A program made the position numbers and the translations under genes. Of a stretch of DNA of 64,000 nt, positions 9,603 through 22,195 are shown in pieces; within the stretch, counting starts at the first letter, position 1; each line of letters starts with the position of its first letter. Source of the stretch: Hamiltosporidium tvaerminnensis (lineage: Eukaryota; Microsporidia; Dubosqiidae); assembly GCA_022605425.2 (NCBI GenBank), contig CM061246.1, positions 1,792,501 through 1,856,500 on the forward strand. The letters run 5' to 3'. The notes beneath the pieces are model-generated. The model searched no databases and was not told the DNA's origin. It saw nothing but the letters and a program-made list of their open reading frames with translations.

Positions 9603-12600
9603 ATTCCAATATTTTTTTAATAAATCATTTTTGGTGTTATACTCATAAGTTATATTTATTTTTAAACGTTTCTATTCAAACTATATTTTTTTGTTTTTAA
9701 AAAAAAAATCGCAATTTTTTTTTGTTTCTAATAATATATTTCTTTAATTAATCATATTATTATTCTAAGTTAGTCAGTTAAGGCAAATTATATTACATCA
9801 CCCAAAATCCTATTTAATAATTTGAAAGTGATTCATTATTTACTAGAAAATATATTATAAGGTGCTAAAGGAAATTATGAGTCACCGAGATCTTATCTTT
9901 ATATAGAATTCCATAAGCCAGATAAATTTAACTAAATCTTTCAAATTTTTACCAGAGCCTATGCTTTCCCACTTCTTTGCCAGTCGTTGGTTTGTTAAAT
10001 AAACCGAATCGGCTACCGACACAACTTTTCATTAAATATCATATTGTTAAAAACGAGAAAAATTAACAAAAATTTTAAACTAATTCTAGCAATTAAATAG
10101 CGTAAAAACGACCATATTAGTAATATTGAAAATAGAATAGATCCATCTATTTTCACTTAGTGTACGCCTTAAACTTACTTGAAAATTAGGTGGGAGGATT
10201 TATAATATATATTGTGAAATAACGGAGAATACGATGTAAGAGTTCTTGCGTTTAACCGAAGAATACTCAGATTTATACTACAGTAAAATAATTTATTTTT
10301 TAATATTCCATTACAATCAAAAATGATTTTTTATATAGAGCTTTTGGTTCACTGACCAAAAATGAACAACTACTTTAATAAAGATATAGGGGCTGGTTTT
10401 GAAACAAACTTGGTATTTTAACACGCCATGAGGAAACGCGATAGAAATAAATTAATAAAAATAGGCAAATGATTTAAAAAAAAGATATAAAAGTTTCCAA
10501 GCTATGATTTAAAATTTTCTAATAAAGACCTGGATATTAAGAAGATAATGTATATATGGCAACCTACATTGAAAGAGATGAATCATATCCAAACTTGAAA
10601 ATAAGTGAGCCGTATCGGTTTATTTTGCAAAAGCAAAGATATGGTTGTTTCCTGAAGCTATTTATCTATAAAAAAATGTATAAACTTACCCAGAACTCCT
10701 AAAAAAAGCAATTTTTAAAAATTTTATGATGTTTATTCGCTCGAAAATGCTTTAAATATTGTGAATGAGTACATTTTTTAAGAGCTCTCATATAAAGTTA
10801 AAATTGCTCGAGAAAAAATCAGATATCGATAATTGTACCGTTAAAACCGTCAGAAGCCTACAATATAGAGCTTTGGGTATGCTATATCGCATGGTCTTTA
10901 TATCGAAAAAAATTGAAACGAATAGATAAAGCCATAAAATGATACAACTAATGTATCAGATGAAGTCGATTAATAGTTACTTTTCAGAAAAAAAATGACA
11001 AACAAATATCAAAGATGTATATCAGGCTGAATTATTTGAGAAAAAACTCATAGTGTGATCAAGAGTGCGATCATGCAATTATAATAAGAATTTTGGTCAA
11101 ATCAAATTTTTTACGCGAAAAACAAGAAATTTAATAGACCATTTTTACGAAACACGAACAAATATATCGCATATTATAAAATAACAAGAAAAACAAGCAT
11201 ATAATATTAAAATATAGCATGAGTATTTAGATTTAGCGAATATATTAGATATTTAGGAAAGGGATAAAAATATTATCTGGGACCTGATATGATTACAAAG
11301 CTTTAAGAATACTTAAATAGTGAACCAAAGAAGCTTTAGATATATTGACAAATATTCTAGAAATTGGAGTCTAAACGTAAAGGATAAACCAGATAAAACG
11401 TTGGAAAAATATAGAGCGAATCCGGTTAATCTTCGATTCTTAGTAACTCTCCGTGCTAGGATTAACTTGGGGTTATTGGTATATCCCGCACGCGATAAGT
11501 CTATTTTTATGGTTATCTTGCAAAAATTGTTGTTTTGCATTGTCTATATATGGCTCATGTATTTTTTTCTCAATCACTGGAACCCATTTCATCTTCATCC
11601 TTAGGTATTTATTTATTTCGGTCCTCCTTTAATCTGTTATAACTTGGGATTATACGGAATCAGTTCAATATCTATTCGGCATTATAAACAAATAAAAATT
11701 AAAAATGAAATAAATCATACTAAAGATATAAAGTCAATTTTTCGATATAATAACGTACCTGATATTAATATTTTATATACCTAAAAATGAATATCTAATA
11801 TACTTCTTATATTTATACTAGGATAAAAGTAGGTAAAATTATTTTACTTGGTAACAACTCAAAAAAATAAAAAAAGGTTAGAACTAAGACTTAGAAACAC
11901 ACGGAAGATATTAGCACATGAAAAATCACAGTAATAAAAAATACCATCTATGTATGGACGTTCGTAATGATCTTAAAATAAATCATCGTTTTTGAATCAT
12001 ATATTCACATGAGGTTGTGTATATAAACAAAATTTTAATAAGCATATTAATTGATTTTATCAGTATCCATGTCTTCTTGGCCATAATTTACCAAAAATGA
12101 AATATGTAAGTAACATCATCGGCCGAATTTCGGGTTAACCCCAATCCAGGAAGTGCCATGAACCAAATATTTGTTGCTATTTGAATAAAGACTTTATTAA
12201 TTATTTTAGATCATTGTCTTGAAGCCAACTATAGCAAGGATAAATCATGTTTTCGTAACTCTAGAGACCAATTATGTTACCAAAAGGAATCGTTAAGAAT
12301 TCTCAATGCATGGAAAGATTTCTCGAGAAAACTATACACAGTTAAATACAAATTATATGAAAAATAAAATACCTAATTAGGAAGTTTCACACTGGTACTG
12401 TAAGTACATAAAAAAATCTCAAAAATACAATTTGAAAGCATAGAGAAATCTGCTAACATATATGTTGGTACAATTTTCTCTAAGAATAATTACAAACAGA
12501 AAAGCGTAGTATGAAATAGCTTTCTTGGCAAATATCACAGGAATTTTGAATTTAGAACTCGACTAGTGATCAATATTTGCAGTAAGGAAGACACTTGAAA

Positions 12601-15600
12601 ACCATTAAAAATATAGTATTCTAGCTTATAAATTTTTTATGGATTGTAATCAAGCACAAGAACCAATATTTGTAAATTTTCTGACAAAAAACTTAAAGCA
12701 ATTAGATTTCGTATGAAAATTATTCGTTAAATTAAGTGACTTTGGTTGTGTAAAACGATAAAGTATTTCTAAATAGCGATACTTCTAATCACTTGGAACT
12801 TATAAAGATATGGCACATGCCATACATTATTTATATATTGCTTTGCTTCAAATTGTATGAAATGCTCTTTAGGCTAAAATCAAACATAAGCCGCAGAATA
12901 TCCAAGTAAATAACTATTTTATTGAAGTCACAAATAATTTGTTTAATTTGGAATCAAGGCTAAATAATATTAATAGTCTATGAAAACTTTAACCGCAAAA
13001 TCCAAGAAATTTCTATGCAAGATATATGAATGTAAGAGAATTATATTCACGATTTAATATATAAACCTGGTTGAATTTCTTTTGAGAAAGATTCTTACAG
13101 ATTGAAAAATCTCTGTTTTTAAGTACCTGGGAACAATTTCAATGAAGTTAAAGGTGTTTTAAAACACTAAGAAAAAGCAAAGCTAGGATATTTTCTATTA
13201 AGTTTAAAGCTCTTAATAAGATCAAAATCATATGTCGGATCAGAAAAAAACAAATTAAGAATCATTAATATAAAGAATCATTTTTAAAATAGTACAATTC
13301 TGAATCCAGATGTAGGCGAGGATACAGTTATTTGGGATCTTTTTGACACTTCGAAAAAGGATACACCGAATTACATAAAGATTAGTATAAAATGGTAATA
13401 GATTCGAAATTGGAAATTGGTAAGCGATCTGCGCTTATATGTAAAATAAAATATGCGGTTTGATCAAAAAAGATGATTTGATGAGTTGAATGCCAAAAAA
13501 CAATATTTGTAAAAATTGTTAAATGAATTTCCAAGAGTATTATTTAGATGTGAATAGCAAAGAATTTTGCTTCGTGTCACAATTTAAAAATAGTATTTAT
13601 TGAGTTCATCATCTCTAAATCTTACTCTATGAAAAAACTAGAATAAAAAGTCCGGAACTATTAGAAAAAACTTCAATAATTGACATTTAACTAAAAAATG
13701 AACTTGCAAACATAATCTACACAAATTTTTCATCAAAAAACAAAAAATTTGATGCAGTTTTTAGTTTTGTAAATTGATTAGAATTAGTTTAATTAATTTT
13801 ATATTTCTTCATCTTTTGTGAGAATACTCAGAATAAGATTCATCGATAGTATAATTAGATTGTCAGCTTTTTTATAATTTATTTGTTAAATTATGACTAA
13901 TTGGCAAATTTAGAAGAGAAGTTTGATAAAAAGCGTCATAAATATTTTTAAACAATTTAAAGCTTCGGAAAAACCTTTAAGGTTTTTATTATTTCTTTTT
14001 TTGCAGTTATTTTAATATATTTGATGATCTGATGTTTAAATTGCTTCCATGTTATTCTTCATAACGAGTATTTTTTTACATCAAATATAAATGGATTAAA
14101 AAAATTAATAAATCTCAAAACTTCAAAAAATTTCCTCAAAAATGATCAAATTGTGTCATTATGCGATGTTATGCGCATTGATAGAAGGAATTTCGATATT
14201 TTTGTAAAATCTTGGAATAGGTAAATTTCGAAAAATTTCGTTTAATAATTATATAACTGCAATTCTTTTCAATTTAATTTCTCAGATTCCTAACTAGACA
14301 CTTGATCTGCAAGAATTTTTAGATTCACAAAGAAATATATTTATTGGAAATAAGCTCACAATTGAAAATTTATGATATGACTTCGAATGCTTTGTTTCAT
14401 CAAACGTTAAAAACCTTTTTTTTGCTAGTTTGTAATTTTAAATTTAATTCATGTTCGTTTTAACACAAATACGAATAAATTGTTCAAATTAGAAGGCCAT
14501 TCGCTGTGTTAAAATTCCTTGTATGTCAAATAATCTTTAGATTTGTCAAAAATTCTATTTTCATCTAAACACTTAACTAATCGGCAAGAAATTTTTCCTG
14601 ACTAACCATCGGTCATTTTTGCGAATGAATAAGCCATTATATACTGAACTTCCTACGTTAATAGGCCTGGAAATTTGACTTTGTATAGGGCGATTGCAGA
14701 TTCGAAAGAAATCAATCCGGTAGCAAGTATAATTTAGTTCAAAATGAATTAAAAAGGTCTTTAGATTTATACCCTTCATATATATTGCACTCAGGATTTT
14801 ATATAGAATTTTTTTTCGTTAAATAAACAAGTAATATAACCATTTCTTTCACTAAATAACTTGTAAATCTCATCAGGTGTCGCACAAAAATACAAATATC
14901 TTTTTAAAAGCTAATGCATTTACAACGTTTTAAAAATATTTTTCTTCTCTTTTTTTGATGCGTATGAAGCTAAATCGATCTGTTTTCTTGAATTTAATTT
15001 TCACACAATTAATAAATGAAAATTATTAAACGACTTAATATGATTACAGGGTAATCACATCAAGACAGTGAGAATATATTACAAAAGAGTTTTATCTAAT
15101 TTGTGTAGGAAACGACAATTTTTAACGAGTTCCAATTTTACTGCTTTTACGACATTTCCAATCAAAGTTATATCTTAAATTTCTAAAAAGTATTTTCTAT
15201 TTTTTTATCATAAAACAAAACTGGTATATATTCCAATTGCTTCTTAGAATATTCGACATTTGAATCTCTAAATGGTTTTCAATATTTGCAGAAAAGTTAG
15301 AAGAAAATACATATGTGCGGATTTTATTGTACAAATTCGCGCAATTGAAAAAGATTCTTAAATAAACATTTGTATGTTATTAATCGAGAAATAGATTTTT
15401 TGCCCGTCTGTACGTTGTTCAACAAGAGACATTTGTCTGCTTCTAAACATGATTTTACAAATAAAAGTCTCAATATCTTTATATTTTAACCCAAAAATAT
15501 TGCTTCTCTGATTGTCCAATGCCACCAAATTTATTGATCAACCGATTTTTAGACTCTCTGCTAGTGATGCTTTTAGATTTTTTATTTTCGGTAGCCATAT

Positions 15601-16444
15601 TTAATGGTACTGTGACAAGTTTATTTAAAAATTAAATCAATCGGAGTTCGAAACTAGAAACGGGTGATATTATTCCCCGATTAAATTGCTTTTTATTTAT
15701 CTAAATTGATATAGCTCATTTTACACAATACAAGGCCAAACATAATAACTCTACACCAGCCGTTACATAAAACATTCTGAATACAACTTCTCGTGATAAA
15801 TTGACTAGTTCAGAGCTGATTCCGAAACTCTTGCTATCCTGTGTTCCTCATCATACATTAGCATATCATTTCAGAATGTTAGCGATTCGAAATTATCAAT
15901 GATTAGCATGTGTTTAATCCTATACATCGAAATATAGCTTAGTCGGTTCTAGAAAACAAAAATTAAACATGACACCACGATTTCTTGTGAAATATCAATG
16001 TAACACTTTTGAAAAGGGTATATACATGCCAAACGGTATATTTGATAAAAGAAAATTCATACGCGCCATGTATCGCCTTTATTCCCTTTAGACATTCGAT
16101 CATAAATTAGACAACAGAAAAATGAGTTAATTAATAAAGAAGATCTAGAATACTTATTTTTTGAGGCAAAAAAATTTAGTCTCAATATGGAAGCCGAAAG
16201 AAAATTGTTAAAAGAGCGGAGTTATTCAAAAGATAGTGCTCCGATCCATAAAAAGAATCATTCTTATAAAAATTCAAATTAGGTTAAAACTACCAAAAAT
16301 TATATACACTTCAGTATAGAGAATCAGAATTATCCATTAAAAGAAATATCTTAGGTGATCAATTATTAAAACCTTATTAGCTCTATATATAGAAAATATC
16401 AAATTGTTTTTCCACATTTAATAACTATTTATATAATTTTCTTC
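9603..16444. other. 6.8-kb gene desert, probably decayed mobile DNA
   Basis: No sustained open frame on either strand. The longest (11313-11604 on both strands, 14573-14779) have no motifs and no start context. Short in-frame fragments around 13280-13700 vaguely recall an LTR-retrotransposon pol region but are too broken to name. No tRNA-like A/B box pair was found. Confidence 0.6.
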
Positions 16445-18334
16445 ATGTTTGCCATGCTATTGTTCATTTGCAAGTTTTCAAAATGTTTTATGGGATTTAT
16501 AAACAGTGCAACTGTATCAAAAGAAGACAATTCATTATCTGTATATAATGATCAAACTGTTAATTCGAATTATATGACTTCAGTTAATGCACGAGGCAGT
16601 TCGGAATGTGAATTCATCAAAAGGAAGACAAAACGGGATAAGTTAAACCATATAATAGACCTAATAAACAAAAAAAGAAGACTTGAAATCAGTGGGCAGA
16701 AATCCGAATGGAATATTTTTAACAAAGTTAGTCCAGAAAATACCTCGAGTAATGATAATTCTATTTATACATTTTGTTCTCATAAGATCGACCAATTAAA
16801 TATGAAAACAAAAACAGACACGGGTATTTTAATAGATACAACAACTTCCGTTCATAATGAAAGTACCAATTCATTATCAAAATATAAAAGTAATGAAGAA
16901 ACCAAAAAACACCGTGTTCCGAATTTAGAGGAATATCACGGCACTAAATATTCATGCGACGCTGTCTCTATTTCAAATCAATTTCCAAATGAAATAAAAA
17001 TACCTTCAAGTTATTCCACAGCTGAACAACAAAGTATTCATGAACAGATCAATTTTGATTCGAAAAAATACTTTTTAGATCATATAAATACATTTGAAAC
17101 ATTATGCTTACCAACTAGCCGATATCGAAATCAAAGTGATGAGTTAAACATAAAGGCTAAAATAAAGGGGTTTATTCAAAATATAAAATCATTTTTGAAT
17201 AATATTGATGAAGAACTACCTAATAAAGTACATGTGAACAATACAAATCATATTTTAACTGACGAAAATATTTCTGACATGTTAAAAGAAGAAAAATTGT
17301 TTATAAAAACGAGTTTTAGAAGTGATATTTTAACGGATATTGATAGAATGTTTTCATTTGCATTGAAATTGGTAGAATATGAAAGAAACAACAAAATAAA
17401 ACTTCAAGGCGCTTATTTATCAAGTTTTATCAATAAAAATGGATTTATGAATGTTTTAGATAAACTCAAAACATGCGCAGAAATTTACTTTTTACATGAG
17501 CTTATAGCGATCAAAAATATTTATAATACCGGTTTTGAGCAAAACATACAAGATGGATATATTCTATATACATGTTTTCTATTTGATGTATTATTTACGC
17601 GGGTGGAAACCATATTGTCAAATATGAAGGATCCTACAATAAAAATGTCAGCTGGCACAAAAACCCATAATAGAGCATATAAACAACGAATACCAATATT
17701 GAACTTAGATATAGAAATATTCTTTCTTAAATCTATATTTATGAGAATTCTTTATGGATGTAAAGATGGAAAAAATGTGGGTAAAATATATGCGCTTATT
17801 CTGCTAACAGAATTTAGATTTAAGATTTATGATTTTAACAATAAATCGCTTAAATATTATATCCCTGGAATCACAAAACTTATTATAGTTTATACGAATA
17901 TGATACGTTCGATTAAACCGTCTCAATCTTTGGAAAACTTTACCGGAAAAATGCTTTTGTTTTTCCGTGATAATAAAGTGCCGGAAATAAATCTCTTAGA
18001 TCTAGACAAGTTCTTAGTGAATGAAGCACTCGAAGAAATCATCGACTTTTTTTTTCAACTCATTAAAGAAGTACAAGCGGAATATAAAATAAGAAAAAAG
18101 TATAAGTGTAGAGTAAACACTATGAGAAGCAAATACAAATGGTGTATGGATATAATAGATTCGAATAATAAAAACATAAAAGATAAAAAATTACTTATCG
18201 ATTTTCTTGTATTTTATTATTCACAGGTAAGAACGTTTTTATACCCGAAATATCAATTTGAAATTTATATTTCATATTATTCGAGGAATATAAGAATGAA
18301 TGAATTTAATAATAAATTTAAATATATCAATTAA
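16445..18334 (+). CDS. Putative secreted orphan protein, 629 residues
   Basis: I do not recognise the family. The N-terminus MFAMLLFICKFSKCFMGF could be a signal peptide, weaker than that of the 8160 protein because of its internal K/C residues. Residues about 25-230 are Ser/Asn/Lys-rich and probably disordered. From about residue 235 to the end the protein is helical and hydrophobic-aromatic, for example the block IYALILLTEFRFKIYDF around residue 455. A similar block, IYSIILMTRNRTAKTIYTL, lies at a comparable place in the 480-residue orphan at 8160-9602, so a distant paralogy is possible. The first ATG (16445) is used; a second in frame at 16454 is equally possible. No CCC/GGG tract precedes it, unlike its putative relative. 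Confidence 0.65.
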   Translation: MFAMLLFICKFSKCFMGFINSATVSKEDNSLSVYNDQTVNSNYMTSVNARGSSECEFIKRKTKRDKLNHIIDLINKKRRLEISGQKSEWNIFNKVSPENTSSNDNSIYTFCSHKIDQLNMKTKTDTGILIDTTTSVHNESTNSLSKYKSNEETKKHRVPNLEEYHGTKYSCDAVSISNQFPNEIKIPSSYSTAEQQSIHEQINFDSKKYFLDHINTFETLCLPTSRYRNQSDELNIKAKIKGFIQNIKSFLNNIDEELPNKVHVNNTNHILTDENISDMLKEEKLFIKTSFRSDILTDIDRMFSFALKLVEYERNNKIKLQGAYLSSFINKNGFMNVLDKLKTCAEIYFLHELIAIKNIYNTGFEQNIQDGYILYTCFLFDVLFTRVETILSNMKDPTIKMSAGTKTHNRAYKQRIPILNLDIEIFFLKSIFMRILYGCKDGKNVGKIYALILLTEFRFKIYDFNNKSLKYYIPGITKLIIVYTNMIRSIKPSQSLENFTGKMLLFFRDNKVPEINLLDLDKFLVNEALEEIIDFFFQLIKEVQAEYKIRKKYKCRVNTMRSKYKWCMDIIDSNNKNIKDKKLLIDFLVFYYSQVRTFLYPKYQFEIYISYYSRNIRMNEFNNKFKYIN

Positions 18335-21300
18335 AAAACAATTCTATAATTTTGAAGACATAAATTATGTTTTTAGGCAATGGAATTTACGTTTAAGATC
18401 CTTTTTAACGAATAAAGTTTAAGTTTCATATTTTATATTCTATATTAAGCACTAAAATATAATTTTTCATCTAATAGTTTATATAACAATAAATAAGAGA
18501 GTTTGGAAGCTAAATTTGAATTTTTGATTCTATAACCAAGCTTTCTATTTAGTATATGTATGAGTAAAATTGAATTAATAATTATGTAGCTAAATAAAAA
18601 TCAAAAACTTGAGCGAATTAAAAATTCTAAGACAAAAATACTTTATTGTTACCCAATCAATTAATAGTAATACAATTTGATATTCTATTGAATTAAACAT
18701 ACATAAATTTGGCAATATTCTATGATGCGGTTTTTGCTTTTCAATTAGCAATATTATTGGCTTCTCGGATATATGATTTCAATCTTCAAACATACCTGAT
18801 CTTTTTGATCGTCTTTTCTTACTGATGGTTAATAGAGAACTATTGAGTTCGTTCTTTTTAGGTGATTCATATTTCCTAACTCATAAAATGCGAAACATAT
18901 GTTAGGTAAATATGGTGTTATGAAGCATTGTTTCAATGTATAGCTGAATAAACTGGGTTTATCAAAAGAAAAAACCAAATAAATTTTTAAAAACTGCTTA
19001 TCCAATCATCAGAATCTTTCTAAGTACAGGTTATGTCAAGATTTCTTATAATCTATGATTTTTTTCACACTTGCTCAAATATTTTTTAAAATGCTCGAAC
19101 ATTTTGAACAATTCTAATTTCTTTAAGTTGACAGTAGCTATATAATTTGAAAAAAAATCATTTATATTATTCAGTAATGTCTCGACGACGATGACTCACT
19201 TCGAAACGTTTAATTGGTTCAAAAAATATGAGGCACCAATAAGAGTGCTTCAATTAAAAAATGACGCTTTCTATTTGTTCATAAATCTTATACAACCAAT
19301 AATTGTGAGTAAAATCGAACATAAAACATTAAAACGATTCTTTTGGTTCAAGAAAATATTTGAAATAAATTTCCGAAAACACTTCTAAATTGTATTAGTT
19401 ATCAAAGAATAATATCATAGATTGGGTTTTTTAATTTTTCTTTTTTTTTCGATTTTAAAAAAATAACATATCTTGCAAGAGTTTTTAAAAAGCAGTTTAC
19501 CGTTGCATTAAAAATTGTATGATACGATTGATGCTTTTCTACTATTCTTCTGTGTAATTTATTCATATTTTCAATAATAATTAACAAAAAGATTTTTCTT
19601 GAATAGCTTTGTGGAATTTTATACTTGATTAAATTGAAAATATTTTAATAAATGTGTATGGATTTATGCATAAATAAATTAAAAAATAAGCATATCGTTA
19701 GAAAACACGGTTAATACAGACAAATAAAACACTCCACAATAATAAATTTCTTTGAGAGAGGAACAAAATGAATAAAATAGGAGAATACTGAACAGACATA
19801 AATTAAAGCCAAGCTAAAACTCTGGAAAATTTAAAGTAAATATAAAAGAAGAAGAGAAATAAGCAGTTAAAAAAGCTTAATTTTTTATTAGAAATGGCCC
19901 GAAGCGAGTAATAATTTGCAAATGAATGACTAGAAAAACAATACGAGAAACAGATCAGATGAGACTAAGAAATTCTTATTGAATTGGATAGGAGACTATA
20001 GCTCAGAAAATAAAGTTAAGATTTTTTTGGCAGTTTTTTTTATACTGCAAAAGAAAGTTCGTTTTTACGAGCTTAACATCCAGTACTTTTTAAAACAGAA
20101 GCTTTGGCGATTCTATTAGTTGCCAACAAAGAAATTTAATTGTATTCAAGTAGATATCATCTATATTTAGAAATCTTAATGATTAAAAAGCTGGTCAAAA
20201 AAATTATACTAAACGATTAAATGACTGAACTAACTTCTTATATTCTGTATTATAAACTCCTCTCATTATGATCATCATGCTATTTAAGCATGATTTACCT
20301 CATTCGAATATATTGTATAAAAATTCCATATAGCGAAATTATAAAAAAACCGTAAGATATCACGCTGCAGATAATATAAAATCGTTCGAGAAACAAAACA
20401 GAAATTTTTTTGGTACCAAAGGGAATTTTGAAGAATTTAGTTTTTTGAAAATTTCTTTACCCGGTAATATTAAGAGGGATATCGGCGAAAATGATAAAAT
20501 ATTTACAAAAAGACAATTAATAATATGCAAGAAACCAAGTTTTTGATTTATTTTATATAAAAATTAACTCTGTTTTTAAAAATTGGTTTAGCCTTCCAAA
20601 ATTGTGCTTTAAAAGCAATTATTTGCACTTGACAAAAGAAAGATTTTATAGGAAAATATGTAACCTGTAACCAATGCATAGATTTAAACATCATATTCGG
20701 AAATCTTTTAAAGAAAAATCATGGACAAAAACGAACAAATCTCTTTCCAAAAACAAGAAATAAATCAGAAAAATAGAATTACAAAAAACAAGGTAGATCA
20801 TATTGAAATGCTCGTTTTTATATAAAATGAAAAGTCTAGAAACATTGCTATTATACATAGAAAATTACATAGATTAAGAAATATTCCTATAAGCCGAAAA
20901 TATGGTTAAAAGTACTAACTGCTTAAACCAAAATTTTCATTTTCTTAAACCTGATGATAGCAATTGTAATATTGCAAGAAATGAAAAGAATTATTTCGTA
21001 AAGAAGATTTCTTACTAAAATAATTGGTATAATGCCCAATTTTGAGATAATGAATATTTTTTTTCATTTAAAGTATTTAAACAAATGCAAAAAATAATAA
21101 TCGAGAATCACTGAAAAATGCAAGTTGCTCAAAAAAATTCATCTATGCCGTAAGAAGTATCTATAACAGCTTGCGTTTTCAGAATCGAATATGCATAGAT
21201 ATCCAAAAGCATAAAGAGAGAATATTCAATGCAAATTTGTGCTTTATTAGCCAGATATTTCCATGGTTCGTCTAAAAAGATAGCGAAAATCTGTCTTTAA

Positions 21301-21464
21301 CATAATTTTAAGTTTACTTGTATGACAGACTTGAATACATATTGCTACATATAAAAATTCGAATATTAGAAAATTAAGTTCGCGAAAAAAATAATTAAAA
21401 GTTTGGGCATTATTTGATCATTGGTGTATTTTTAAAATACAATATTTTAATTAAAATAAACTTT
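18335..21464. other. AT-rich desert without recognisable gene
   Basis: Only short open frames (19191-19388, 19402-19587) with no motifs. Nothing else recognised over 3.1 kb. Confidence 0.55.
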
Positions 21465-21469
21465 TTTTA

Positions 21470-22170
21470 AAATTATCACCTTTTTAAAATAGTGGCAAGT
21501 GTTATATTTGTTTTCATGGCATTAACGCAGTTCTAGGTTTAACATAAATAACTGCTACCCCAGCACTCCATCAGTACCTCCTGCGATACCTACGTCCCAA
21601 AGCCTTTCATCTAACAGGTGTTGTGAACCAAATTAATAGGCGAAGTAGTTGTCTGGAGTTCGTTACTGTCCGTTGCATGGAGTGTGATCGAAGGCCGAAG
21701 CCCCCTTAAGTCTCCCTCCAAGACTATGCATCATTCCCACTTAGTTACATTTTCTGAACCCAATAAACTTCTAGCTAAGATATATTTCAGAGATTTACAT
21801 GGGGTCCACCTAGACAGTGCAATGTCATAACAACAGGTATAACCGGCTACTTGGCTCTCCCGGATTTTAATGGTTTTTATTTTTATATCTCCCAGGCGCT
21901 AAGTCTTCTAACCCGAGTGAGCAAGGCTAGGTTTCCATGCTTTTACATGACAATTACCTATTAATTTAGCTGCTGTTTCCGATCTGGTTATATAAAAAAC
22001 AACAAATAAATTTGTAGAAAAGGTTCACTATTTCTTAGACCTTTTCCCTTCTAACAACTCCTATTGAACAATCGAATATGTAATGTGGTTTTATTCCCAC
22101 CATGATTCCAAACAATGATCCACTTACCAGATCCACACACTCATTGCCAAGCAGAAAGGTTTTTTATCTG
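21470..22170 (+). repeat. Dispersed 700-bp element, copy A
   Basis: It begins with ATCACCTTTTTAAAATAGTGGCAAG and GTTCTAGGTTTAACATAAATAACT, and ends near CACTCATTGCCAAGCAGAAAG. It matches copies at 31284-31985 and 37225-37922 over its whole length. The middle (about 21590-21960) is much more GC-rich than the surroundings. No long open frame. It is probably a non-autonomous transposable element or a retroelement remnant; its class cannot be decided by eye. Confidence 0.85.
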
Positions 22171-22195
22171 TTTATTTCCTCTTCACTCAGGATTC

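Noticed and set aside
11313-11604. Overlapping frames on both strands
   Set aside because: Low A+T for the region, but no motif, start context or relative in the window; not enough to call a gene.
14640-15660. Stretches resembling a tRNA B box (GTTCGAAAC at about 15647; GATTCGAAAG at about 14699)
   Set aside because: No matching A box, acceptor stem or anticodon arm at the right distance.
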